Source: Dysidea avara
Lineage: Eukaryota > Porifera > Demospongiae > Dictyoceratida > Dysideidae
Direction of reading: 5' to 3'
Assembly: GCF_963678975.1 (NCBI RefSeq)
Contig: NC_089274.1
Span: forward strand, 48,700,075-48,764,074
DNA: 64,000 nucleotides
Of this stretch, positions 26,701-35,066 are shown in pieces (positions within the stretch are counted from its first letter, which is position 1; each line of letters starts with the position of its first letter). Below the pieces are notes generated by a model, which was given only the letters and a program-made list of their open reading frames with translations, searched no databases and had not been told where the DNA came from. The position numbers and the translations under genes are program-made.

Positions 26701-29700
26701 GTGACAGTAGTTGATACAAGTTGAGACCAGCACCTAATGTATGTAACCATTGGTACTACTGTAAGACCAGAACTGCAAAAAGGACTCTCCAAACATTGGA
26801 CTCGGTACACCAAATATTTTGCCCAGCCCCAACACATCTTCAGCAAACTTCCACCCTTAGACGGTGTCCTTTGTTAAACTAATTCAGTTGGAATAGAGTA
26901 GATTTTATTCCTTATATGGAAGTGTAGTGTCCTATATTTAGAGAGTCCTTTAATAAGAGGTGTCACCATTAATTCCATTAGTCTCCAGCCACTCATGTGA
27001 TGTGCAAATGTCTGGATCACATGATCTTCCTGTTGCTATGGCAATGTCCAAGGAAAGACATTCATCAGTCTGATTGGTCCAATCAGTTTCTAAAGACAAC
27101 TACACACAACAAAACACATTACACACCACCCCCTGTGTAGTGGACATACCTCCTTCAAAATTTCAATCAGAGGAGCATTCATCAAGCCAGTCTTAGCCCG
27201 TTGTACTTGAAACAAAATATTTTCACACCTACAACAATATTATAACCAGACTACTAAATAGCTGGACACTTTTAGGGACAAAATTTTTGCTGATTTCCTA
27301 TACAGCAGGTCTACACTACATCGTGTGGTAAAAAATATTTTTACGTGAAATATTCATATACCTCGGACATGTCATTACTGGCAATTACTATTCCTCCAAA
27401 CCTTTTTGTATTCAGACAAGGGACAAGCTGTGCCCAAACGTTTAAATCACTACTTTCACAAACACTTACAAAGTAGCTCAAATACAATTCAGAAGAGTGA
27501 GCACTTCAAGTACAAAATGAAGCATTTGAAATATACTTTAAAAGTTTTCTGGATGACCACTTTAGGTCAAAAATTATGAATTTTAGTTGTAGAAAACATC
27601 ATATCTTGGAAATATATTTTCAAAAAGGACTACTTTGAAATGTTTAAAATTTACTACTCACAATACATAGCTCACTTAGACAGTTCCATCTTGACTGCTG
27701 ACAAGTCATTATCATATATCACACTACCTGACTGTAACTGGAGAATAAGTCACACCCTTGATAATAAGAGCCAGTCACCTGATAATGATGGAAGGAAGAG
27801 TTACTAATCTCCTCTGATAATCTCTTCAACAACATCATGTCATTTTCTTCACAATCAAATGCAACAAGATGTAGCATTGGACACGTGCAGCCTACTAGTC
27901 TCTGGGTCACATGATCTATGATGATGTCATGATCCTGATCAGGTGATCCACACAGGACCACACCCACCACATCAGCCTTACCCCCCATCATCAGACTGTA
28001 CCTCAAGGCAGCCAGAAGATTACAACAACCACCAGCCATAGGCTGTACCATCGATGACTCCATCACCTCGGACCGTAAACTGTAAAATAGTAGTAACACC
28101 TCATCCCTGTGTACACAACCATAACAGAGTGGAACACAACATTTCATCCTTCAGAAAAGGGAAGTGGGTGAGAATTAATTATCCGACATTTCTTGAAACA
28201 TTTACAAATGTGTAATTTCACATTCTATACAGATACATGCTTATTGTCCACTTTATCATTACACTACCCAAAGGAGGCGTGATTCACTCATGATGGTAGG
28301 AAGACTATTCTGGTTAAGGGTACAAGTCTTGCTATCCATACCCTTTACCACACAGGCCCTTACTGCTACCAGTACAAACAATAATTAAGATGGGTCAGCG
28401 AATTTGGAGAATCCCCTCTATCCAACCAAGTTGTCATTCACCGACACTTTGTATAGAAAACAACCTCTGTAATGTGACACCACTTACTCCATTGGAAATA
28501 CATTGCTTTAAACCTCTGCAATCCAACAGAGAGTAATAGCACTAAAAACAACATAGAACATACTTTCTTTGAGCAATTAAAGCTTTAAATAACAGAAAAT
28601 AGCTGTAATACGTGCAAATTTAAATCATAGTGGATACTCGTCCGCTTCTGGAAGGTGGCTACTTGGAAGCTGGCTATGTATCCAGCAGTCAACCATCATA
28701 ACTCAAGTATCATCAAGCACACTTGTTATATGAAGGTAAGTATTTGGTAAGCCAACTAAGGCTGGAGAGCACTTCGTCAGGCTAATCCTAGCTCACCTCA
28801 AACTTATCTTGGAAGATATCATGGTGCTTAACAGGCAAATCTTACTTACTTATAACAGGGGAGGTAGACAGCTAGCAGTTGGTACCACACTGACCTCACA
28901 AACCAGTGATCCACTGTTCAAGTCCTGGAATTATTGTACTATTTTGGCAACTTTTTTTGTCTAACTTTTAAAAATAACATCTGGAACCAGACAAATAGCC
29001 CCTACCAATTTTAAATAATGATTTTAGAATAGAAAAACTGGCCCTAATGGCATACCCATTCACCACACTGTAACACTATGCAAAGATGTTCTATTTTAAA
29101 AGGTTTTTCCTGTACATACACCTACAGAACTAAAACAAGAAAAGGATAGAAGAGAGGAATGAAAAGGGGCTTAGACAGCTCCAAGGCATCCCTCCCTAAG
29201 TGCAAAGCTGGAATGGGAATGACTGGAGGAACCCCTGATGTACATGATGGCAGAATGCAGACAACGAAGCCAGCTCATCACAGATTTTCACTTGTGAGGC
29301 AAGAAGGCCTGACGCTTAAGTAAACAATATTGTGTATTCTTTCTTATAAATAACTGTAATTTACTGAATTTACTACAAAATTCAAAATATTGTACAATCC
29401 AACGTCAGGAAAATTATGTCTCTCACCATAGATTTATAAACCCCAGGTACCTGAGGTTTATAAAAATCTATGCTCCCACTGAGCATCAGGTTTGACTGAA
29501 CAGCACCTTAGCCAGAACAATTTTCAGTGCAAGTGCTTATACTGTTAGCAATAAGCTCTAGCTCCTACTGTACATCAAACAAGCATATTGTCTGGAGATG
29601 AAACACTTCCATTCACCAAACTATTGGTACACATATTAACCTCATACTGGGGGTGCATGATAAACAATGACAGATGCTCACTGGTCTCTGTTGGTGGGGA

Positions 29701-30161
29701 AGTCTACAGGTTGAAACTTGTACAAGTCAGTTCCATAGTGTAGAACATGAAGTAGTGACTTGTAACTAAGTTGTTCCTCTACCAGACACCTCAGCGCCTC
29801 GCTATACTCCTCGACTCTACCCAAATCACAAGCAGCGTCAGAGTTGTCCACCAGTAACACTACATTATCGCCTCTCACGTGTCCAAACCATCTTCTACTG
29901 CCGCTAGTTAACCACTGGATACGGTCACTGTAAACTGTTCGTAAATCTTTTAATTTCGCCTCGTTGTCTTCTAGGACATCTCGACTGTACGTCACTTTAC
30001 TGTCTCTACAAGACAACATGGAATGAGCGGTGTTATCTGGAGAAGACGCCTTACCTGGTAATCTTGGCTCGCTTCAGTACGTCCTCCAATGCTAGCTCCA
30101 GGGTGTGTAGTGAATGTGCCGCCAGCCATTCGTCACCAGCAGCTCCAGGGGATGTTGCCAT
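8720..30161 (-). CDS. VWA3A/VWA3B-like: von Willebrand factor A domain-containing protein 3 (VWA3A/VWA3B-type), 28 exons
   Basis: Exons, 5' to 3': 30161-30055, 30005-29682, 28079-27756, 27228-27150, 27099-26967, 26733-26630, 26318-26271 (or -26241), 26190-26096, 25871-25752, 25701-25627, 16159-16047, 15989-15949, 13832-13643, 13593-13523, 13410-13363, 13319-13218, 13170-13062, 12943-12909, 12863-12753, 11743-11660, 11414-11306, 11259-11115, 11064-10926, 10874-10818, 10770-10682, 8968-8921, 8873-8846, 8797-8720. All joins keep phase, giving about 1,001 aa. Three VWA units each follow a linker of the family type: RIQWLTSGSRRWFG (residue ~64), RIDYITTGSRRMFG (~388) and RLEWLSLGSRAVFG (~801). MIDAS-like sites are VDNSDA (~88), VDTSAP (~410) and LDCSAS (~825); only the third is a full DxSxS. 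Helix-strand landmarks such as TTTGGRFH close a unit. Weakest points are the GTGTGA donor of exon 3, the GTCTGC donor of exon 9 and the choice of exon 7 end. Function of VWA3 proteins is poorly known. A and B paralogues cannot be separated here. Confidence 0.9.
9402..9536. repeat. Perfect 40-bp inverted repeat in VWA3 intron 25
   Basis: Arms 9402-9441 and 9497-9536 are exact reverse complements (TAGACTTCAGACCACAGGGG at the outer end), separated by 55 bp. Related GGGTCTAAGTAA blocks are tandemly repeated at about 9708-9770. The unit is probably a hairpin MITE with decayed copies alongside. Confidence 0.85.
11797..12444. mobile_element. TA-flanked MITE in VWA3 intron 19
   Basis: A 23-bp perfect terminal inverted repeat begins CCAGGATTGGAAACAGAA (11797-11819) and ends at 12444, with TA on both sides (11795-11796, 12445-12446). 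The 648-bp interior has no transposase. TA duplication points to the Tc1/mariner-pogo group. The block GGATTGGAAACAG also occurs in reverse complement near 56863-56875 in the large UTP6-intron element. Confidence 0.85.
13974..15690 (-). mobile_element. Family S element, copy L (reverse orientation), VWA3 intron 12
   Basis: Reading the minus strand, it has a palindromic head module (about 15690-15380), a minisatellite built on CTGAACTCTCTACAGGGTGA (about 15290-14780), the CTCTAATAGAG motif pair (14733-14778), and a tail ending with the small hairpin ACACACTACCGTGTGT and CTTGAT at 13974. The order matches copies R1/R2 on the plus strand and the intron-8 copy in SLC25A10. No protein frame is convincing. 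Confidence 0.8.
14780..15290 (-). repeat. Minisatellite of copy L
   Basis: About 16 degenerate units of the form AGAGAGTTCAGCTACAAAC AAATCACCCTGT, the reverse complement of the unit seen at 17160-20630. A local expansion of CCTGTAGAAAGAAT is present at about 15135-15190. Confidence 0.85.
15380..15815. repeat. Palindromic head modules of family S, back to back
   Basis: A reverse head module (15380-15600) meets a truncated forward one (15680-15815) around a GACAATTCAGGTGAATTTTG hinge. The GGCGGCCAAGAAATGGCTGT block and its complement occur on each side. Frames reading through this module (for example 15377-15679 on the minus strand) repeat in every copy and are repeat-derived, not genes. Confidence 0.75.
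16422..16637. mobile_element. Small TA-flanked pogo-like MITE in VWA3 intron 10
   Basis: It begins CAGTAAAACC and ends GGTTCCACTG, each flanked by TA (16420-16421, 16638-16639). Inside, AAGGGGTGTCCTCAGTTAAG-type units are tandemly repeated. Ends of the CAGTGGAACC type are characteristic of pogo/Tigger-related MITEs. Confidence 0.7.
16676..21182 (+). mobile_element. Family S element, copy R1 with giant minisatellite, VWA3 intron 10
   Basis: The palindromic head (16676-16930, arms about 75 bp) is followed by an AT-rich joint, a 3.5-kb minisatellite (17160-20630), the CTCTATTAGGGTGACTGTTC motif region (20645-20690), and the first part of the tail (20690-21182). The tail is cut off where copy R2 begins. 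It is antisense to the host VWA3 gene. Confidence 0.8.
17160..20630 (+). repeat. 3.5-kb minisatellite array with higher-order duplications
   Basis: More than 100 units of about 30 bp, of the form TAGCTGAACTCTCTACAGGG plus TGATTTGTTTG or TGACTTCTTC variants. Blocks of several hundred bp recur almost unchanged: the segment starting GTTCATAGCTGAACTCCCTA is at 18421, 19032 and 19828. This indicates recent segmental expansion in addition to unit-level duplication. It has no cas-type context and variable units, so it is not a CRISPR array. Confidence 0.92.
21183..23123 (+). mobile_element. Family S element, copy R2, VWA3 intron 10
   Basis: The head contains an 80-bp palindrome around 21185-21262 (CAATTCAGGTGAATTTGGTG and its complement), followed by the CCACCTTGGATTTCAC block and the GCCGGCCTATGGCCGGC palindrome. 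A 0.8-kb minisatellite (21490-22260) follows, then the CTCTATTAG-type motif (22306-22345). The full tail (22345-23123) ends with the hairpin ACACACTACCGTGTGT and CTTGAT, matching copy L. Small frames in the tail (22541-22726, 22683-22967) have no family features. Confidence 0.8.
21490..22260 (+). repeat. Minisatellite of copy R2
   Basis: About 25 units of the same AGCTGAACTCTCTACAGGGT repeat as the larger array, in the same orientation, with more divergence between units. Confidence 0.88.
23124..25626. other. Remainder of VWA3 intron 10
   Basis: No exon or protein frame is supported. The only structures seen are a CTCTAATACAG motif pair (23690-23730) and a 22-bp duplication GGATGGTATCATAGCATAGC at about 23828-23875. 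The intron as a whole (16160-25626, 9.47 kb) is far larger than the gene's typical introns because of the repeats to its left. Confidence 0.6.
28855..28935 (+). repeat. Possible tRNA-derived SINE remnant
   Basis: An A-box-like TAGCAGTTGGTA is followed about 45 bp later by a B-box-like CTGTTCAAGTCCTGG, and a run of seven T (possible Pol III terminator) lies further downstream. A cloverleaf is only partly foldable, so a functional tRNA gene is unlikely. It lies in VWA3 intron 2, antisense to the host gene. Confidence 0.35.
29426..29474. repeat. Short hairpin in VWA3 intron 2
   Basis: CATAGATTTATAAACCCC and GAGGTTTATAAAAATCTATG are imperfect reverse complements around an AGGTACCT centre. The purpose is unknown. 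Confidence 0.6.
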
Positions 30162-30235
30162 GACAATTACTAAACTAAATCCCACAATAGTTTAGTTTAC
30201 ATGTATCGGACTGTGAGCAGTTCAGTTTGGCGTGT
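30162..30235. promoter_or_regulatory. Shared divergent promoter region VWA3 / ANKRD40-like
   Basis: Only 74 bp separate the start codons of the divergently transcribed VWA3 gene (ATG at 30161, minus) and the ANKRD40-like gene (ATG at 30236, plus). Both 5' UTRs and a common bidirectional promoter must lie here or overlap the first exons. No TATA box is evident. Confidence 0.6.
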
Positions 30236-31875
30236 ATGGAAGAATCGCTACGTGAAGCAGCTTGTGTGGGAGACTTCGTGGCGGTTACTAGGTTAATCCA
30301 AACTGGTGTTAACGTCAATTCCGCCAACAAGCTAAACGGCTGGTGAGCAACTAAAAATATCCGGAGGTGTTTTACGGATAATCATCTATCTACAGGACTG
30401 CACTTCATTGGGCATGTCGTAGAGGACATCTCGTGATCATAGAGCTTCTATTACATCATGGTGGTGACGTCACGTTACTAACTCATAAAGGAGAGAGGCC
30501 AGTTGATGTGGCATGTAATGATGAGGTGGTGAAAATGTTAGCTCCAGATGGTAAGTCTCACCCCCGGACTGGTAATATGCAATATCAGTTGGCAGTGATG
30601 TGAAGATTAGAGAACACTAACATCAGTCATTTACATTACTTTCACATTACTAAAATTCAATACATTCCTTTGCAATCTCCTTTATCGGTCAACAGTCTTC
30701 TAATATCGTTCCTTTACTGTAGCATCCTGTTCCGTTGGAAATCAAGCGATCATGACGCATTTATGGAATTTATGCAATGTCACAAAATGTTGTAAGGTTA
30801 TGTGTTGTGGCTTAGCTTGTCACCAGACCCCTGACTGATGGTTATGGACCATGTTATGTCACATACTCTTTACTCTGTTGCTATTGATGTAAATTTGGAT
30901 AAGTAACAATTGGGACTGAAATGATCATGAATTTATAGTATTCGAGTACTTTCTAGAGTTTACAATTGAGTACTCACTAATACTTCCATATGTGACATGT
31001 TTTATACCGGACTTTAAGCAGTTTACAGCTTTTTCAAGTAACAACAATGATATACACACTGTATTAAAGTACTAATGTTAGTATCTAAGAAATGTACTCT
31101 ACAGCCTTCATTGTGTAATACATCATGTGAACTGGATCATGTGATCTTAACGAGTACTAATTTTACTATTTGAGTACCAAAATGCTTAGCAAGTAACAGC
31201 CCCCAACCTAGAATGAGCCCAGCTGTATAAGCCAAAATTCAAAATGGAAATTAACCCACTGAGATTTGCCTGTTATGTCTTTTCCATTCTAAGTATGTAA
31301 GATGTAGTTTTCAGATAGAACGTACATAGTTTACAGTATAATATAATAGGCCTAGTTTAAAATGTTGCTGTCTTGCCCATAATACAATGGAAAACAGTGA
31401 TGAGGGCAGGAATGAGAAACTAGTTTGTGTTATTTTCACAATAGGTAGTGAAGTTCTCCAGCCTCATGACCCCCTACCCATTGTACCACATTACCTTGAG
31501 CACAGGGAATTCCCCTACAGCCAACAGAGAGAGGAATTACTAAACAGAGAACTACTAACACATCATGAGTTATCATACACCTCAGGACACAAGAGGAAGA
31601 TAACTGGTGAGGATGAACTAGCTAACAAGAGGAGATCACCAGATGTGTTGATGGTGAAGTGTAGAGTGGCTGGTTGTGGTGATGATGACTTTGTGGAGGT
31701 GGAGGTAGCCCCACCCACTTTTGCTAACCTTGTTCTGTCATGTTGTCAAGAGTTATATGTCAACATGGATAGTGTGAACAAAGTTCGCAAGCTACCCAAT
31801 GTTGCTGTGAGGAGTGATAAAGAAGTGATGAGATTTGTACCATATCAAGAAATTGAATTAGTATTGAATATGTAA
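30236..31875 (+). CDS. ANKRD40: Ankyrin repeat domain-containing protein 40-like, 3 exons
   Basis: Exons 30236-30342, 30396-30550 and 31445-31875 join in phase to 230 aa. The N-terminus (MEESLREAACVGD) begins an ankyrin stack. Exon 2 encodes a canonical repeat with TALHWACRRGHLVIIELLLHHG and a second partial repeat. The C-terminal ~75 residues (from VLMVKCRVAG) form the ANKRD40-specific domain, recognisable by DDFVEVEV, CCQELYV and VRKLPNVAVRSDKEV. A PHYLEHREFPY segment lies in between. The acceptor TTTTCACAATAG before 31445 was chosen because it alone keeps phase; an ATG at 31387 lies upstream of it in the intron. Function is not established in the family. Start assignment follows the first ATG giving an open ankyrin frame. 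Confidence 0.9.
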
Positions 31876-33106
31876 CAATACATTACTACAATGGAATAGC
31901 TAACAATACTTGAATGAATTTTTAAAGTGTGTATCACAGTCTATAATTTGTGGTAATAGTGAGCTGGAGTTCATAATGCAAAGTAAGCAGTGAGAACTCT
32001 TAAAGAAAATGAATCATTGTATATCTTCCTTGTCTGAGTCCCAGGGGCAGGAAATAGGAGGGGTGGGCAACTGCCCCCCCCCCCCCTCACAAAGTAAAGA
32101 AACTGTTGTAATCATCAGTCAACTTACTTTGCCTTGATTTACTGGGATTTGTGCTAAAGGTTATGCAAGAATGGAAAATACTGCATGAGTCAGTGAGTGC
32201 ATGAGATCGATATACTCTAATAGAGCAGTCATGCACCTAACTAATAGAACAGTCTGTGGAATCATAAGCTACATACAATATGTCTTCATTAAAACATATA
32301 TGTAATCAAGAACATATATGAAATGCCTTCACCATTTACTGATGTATCTAATTATACAGTATCTTAATGATAGTCATTGTAATAATATTATAGGAGTATC
32401 CTATTCAAGAATACATGTTCCACTGAAAATGCTCTCAGATCAATCTCAAATTTTTCCTGTGGGGGAATGCTCTCAGATTCCCTTAGGTTTGGTATGCTTC
32501 GCATGCTAAAAAGCGCACTAAGGTACAGTTGATGATTTAAAACTTACAGCCACCCCCACATGACTTGCCCTCCACTTTTGAGTACTGTTGTCTACCCCTG
32601 TGGTTTGACACATCAAACACGATAATACTGATGATGTCATTGAACTATAGATTGTATTGCAGTCATTGTCAAATTGTATTTCTAAATAGGTGCAAGAATT
32701 TCAGATTTCTGAACTGAGACATGTACCTAGCAAAACATCTAACACTACTTAATGCTAGTAAAATTTGAATATTTGACAATTACTAACTAAGTCAAATGTC
32801 AATATTTTAATGCACTTGTCACTATAAGCTACCAAAAGTTTCACATAGCTCTTGTTACTGTTAGTGATCAAGTAGTGTGATTGTAATCTTATATCGGGCT
32901 TTGGTTGAGTTGGAGTGACATGGATATCAAAACTGACTACTGATCACTTGTCACTATTAGTTGCTATTTCAATGGGATACTAGAGGAGTATATCATGTTA
33001 ATGAATATTGTGATAAACATAATTGTGGGATCACTAATGGTTGATTTAATGAGTAAAAAGTAAGCTACAGTACGACTCATGCTATGGAAGGGTATAATGA
33101 TAATCA
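31876..33106. other. Intergenic region between ANKRD40-like and its partial paralogue
   Basis: No gene recognised. It contains a 14-C run (about 32073-32087) inside GGGTGGGCAACTGCC-type sequence typical of a transposon end, and a CTCTAATAGAG motif pair (32205-32260). Confidence 0.55.
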
Positions 33107-33337
33107 TTACTGATCTGAATGTAACACTAGTTCTAGCTCTTGCTGATCACCTAATCGCAGCACATCTTTATCTTTCCTCACTAGAATATTGGGTAGTTTC
33201 CTTATCTTTTCCACAGCAGCTTGTTCCACCTCAAGTTCTTCACAACAAGATTGTAACAATTCTACGTAGGTCAGTGATGGCACGTCAACTTCTACAAAAT
33301 CTTTCTCAATTGAGTTAGCTATACGACACTTCACCAT
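33107..33337 (-). CDS. Stand-alone ANKRD40 C-terminal domain protein, 76 aa
   Basis: The whole frame is the ANKRD40 C-terminal domain: MVKCRIANSIEKDFVEVDV at the start, CCEELEVEQ in the middle and KIRKLPNILVRKDKDVLRL near the end. It matches the last part of the neighbouring ANKRD40-like protein residue by residue, but no ankyrin repeats are present. The frame is open upstream of the ATG to possible acceptors (TTTTAG, CACTCCAG), so it could be the last exon of a longer gene. Only 240 bp separate it from the stop of the homeobox gene on the same strand, leaving little room. Vertebrates also have a free C-terminal-like gene (ANKRD40CL), which supports an independent product. Opposite-strand frame 33079-33318 is its shadow. 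Confidence 0.72.
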   Translation of the reverse strand: MVKCRIANSIEKDFVEVDVPSLTYVELLQSCCEELEVEQAAVEKIRKLPNILVRKDKDVLRLGDQQELELVLHSDQ

Positions 33338-33577
33338 AATGGCTGGAGTGATAACTAAAAGATAACATCACACGTAAAATCTCTGCATTCACTTAGTGAC
33401 CATATAACGCCTCTTCCCACATACACACACAAATAAAAGCCACAGGTTGAGCTTGTATCTCTGGTTGTCACCCATACTTATTAAAACAGTTCTCACACTC
33501 AAATAACCACAGCCTTCAGTACATGCAAAACCTCATTACAGTATTTAATACTTAATGAAAATGTTATGCTGCAGCAG

Positions 33578-35020
33578 TTAATTAGTAGCAGGGAGATACC
33601 CGTAACTAGGATTACCTGTAGTTGTCATGTCAGTTGGTGGAGAGGTGTCATATTGGTAATATTGTCTGGAGCTTGTAGTGGTAGTTGTAGGGTAATTGGA
33701 AAGTGATGTAATTGATGAAGATGGACACTCCGTGATGATTGTAATTCCCTGGGTACTAACAACTTCTTTCTCCTTCAATCTGCATATTGGTCTACGTCTG
33801 TTGCGAACCCAGTGCTAGGGAAAAACAATTAATGTAATAAGATGCAGCAAGCATAGTGCAAACTTAATCAATACAAAATTGCATCAATATTGAAGATTTG
33901 AGATTATAGTGATTTTAAAATCTTATCACATGAAAGAATTTCCATACATTTCCAGATATCATCCAGCTATTCTGGATACTAGATATCTTTTGCCATGAAA
34001 TCTTTGAAGACCTGAAATATCATACAGGATTATTTGAGTATCATTTGGGACTAGTCTTGTCCCCCAGACGCTTCCTCAAGCATGCTCATCAATTTTAGAT
34101 GCAAACTTATAATCTAAAGTCGATAAGCGTGCTTGAGGAAGGGTCTGGGGAACGAGACTAATTTGGGACTTACTTAAACTATCTATGCTATAATGAGGTG
34201 GTCTTACTAATGAGGTCATGAAGTACATCTTAGCTATGTTTGGGACCTACCACGTGGTCACTATAATGAGGTGGTCTTATTAATGAGGTCGTGAAGTACA
34301 TCTTAACTATGTTTGGGACCTACTTGACACGGTCACTATAATGAGGTGGTCTTATTAATGAGGTCATGAAGTACACCTTAGCTATGTTTTGGACCTACTT
34401 GACATAGTCACTATAATGAGGTGGTCTTATTAATGAGAGATTTAAGATTAGGTACTGGGCAGTCAGCTCAGCTGGTTTCCCCAGGGGGTGAAAACCCCAA
34501 ATGGTACAATCAAATACATACATACATACAATTTGATAATTAATTACAGTAGTGAAGTTGTGAAGTACACTTTAGCTATGTTTGGGACCTACCACATGGT
34601 CACTATAATGAGGTGGTCACTATACAGCTGCAGTACCTGGATATTGTGTATACTTAATCCGGTTTTCTCCGCGGCTTGATGGTGTAAATTAGAGAATAGT
34701 ACTCCACTTCCTACCATACCGGCAACAAAAAACTGTTCTAATATCGCCTTTTGGCTTGGAGTTATAGTAGTTCGCTTCCGTTGCGACTCTCCCATGAATG
34801 GATGAGGTGAATTGCCATGTATGCTACGGTCAACATCTTCGGAGTCTATGGAATCCTCTCTGTCTTCTTTACCCAAAAGGCCAGTATCTTCACCAGGTAC
34901 TTCACTGAGTTCGTTGATAAGACGTAACACTCCATTACCGGCTGTGCTCTCGGGAGTGCTGTTCACGTCCATCTCACAATCTTGAATTTTGAAATACATT
35001 TGAAATACAAAAATTTTCAT
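33578..35020 (-). CDS. Atypical homeodomain transcription factor, 2 exons
   Basis: Exons 35020-34637 and 33814-33578 join in phase 0 (206 aa from the ATG at 35020; 190 aa from a second ATG at 34972). An acidic, serine-rich N-terminus is followed by the homeodomain at residues ~79-142. Arm and helix 1 are RKRTTITPSQKAILEQFF, and helix 3 is IHNIQHWVRNRRRP. The hallmark W48, N51 and R53 are kept and F49 is V. The spacing from L16 to W48 is 36 rather than 32 residues, so about four extra residues sit between helix 1 and helix 3. The intron falls between canonical positions 46 and 47. The C-terminus is rich in S, T, P, Q and Y (possible activation region). I cannot assign it to a named homeobox class; TALE classes have a three-residue loop insertion, so it is not a standard TALE. 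The ORF begins 46 bp after the SLC25A10 stop on the same strand. Confidence 0.82.
34057..34162. repeat. Hairpin MITE in the homeobox intron
   Basis: Arms of about 42-48 bp are near-complementary: CAGACGCTTCCTCAAGCATG and CGTGCTTGAGGAAGGGTCTG, with AGTCTTGTCCCC against GGGGAACGAGACT outside. The loop is about 25 bp. No coding content. Confidence 0.75.
34190..34616 (+). repeat. 75-bp tandem repeat in the homeobox intron
   Basis: Three full units and flanking partial ones of AATGAGGTGGTCTTATTAATG...GGGACCTACTTGACACGGTC (period about 75 bp, at 34193, 34265 and 34340). The array is interrupted at 34436-34550 and resumes at 34555-34616 up to 20 bp from the exon 1 donor. Confidence 0.85.
34436..34550 (+). 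mobile_element. Candidate tRNA-derived SINE inserted in the tandem repeat
   Basis: The insertion carries a good A-box match (CAGCTCAGCTGG against TRGCNNAGYNGG) and a GGGGGTGAAAACCCC stem. It ends in a (CATA)n tail, and it breaks the 75-bp repeat array. No clear B box is seen, so the call is tentative. Confidence 0.4.
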
Positions 35021-35066
35021 CGGAATTAATTAAATTTGATACCGTCTACAATTACACATTATTCAA

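Noticed and set aside
27362-27401. Possible VWA3 exon reading FGGIVIASNDMSE on the minus strand
   Set aside because: It looks protein-like, but its entry and exit phases do not fit between exons 3 and 4, which join in phase without it.
27728-27755. Longer exon 3 of VWA3 using the CAG|GTAGTG donor
   Set aside because: That end leaves phase 0 while exon 4 requires phase 2; the GTGTGA donor 28 bp earlier restores phase. RNA evidence could overturn this.
28855-28935. Functional tRNA gene
   Set aside because: Acceptor and T stems do not pair; only box-like motifs remain.
31387-31444. ATG at 31387 as start of a separate 162-aa gene
   Set aside because: The acceptor at 31444 joins in phase to the ankyrin exons, and the intronic segment adds nothing resembling the family.
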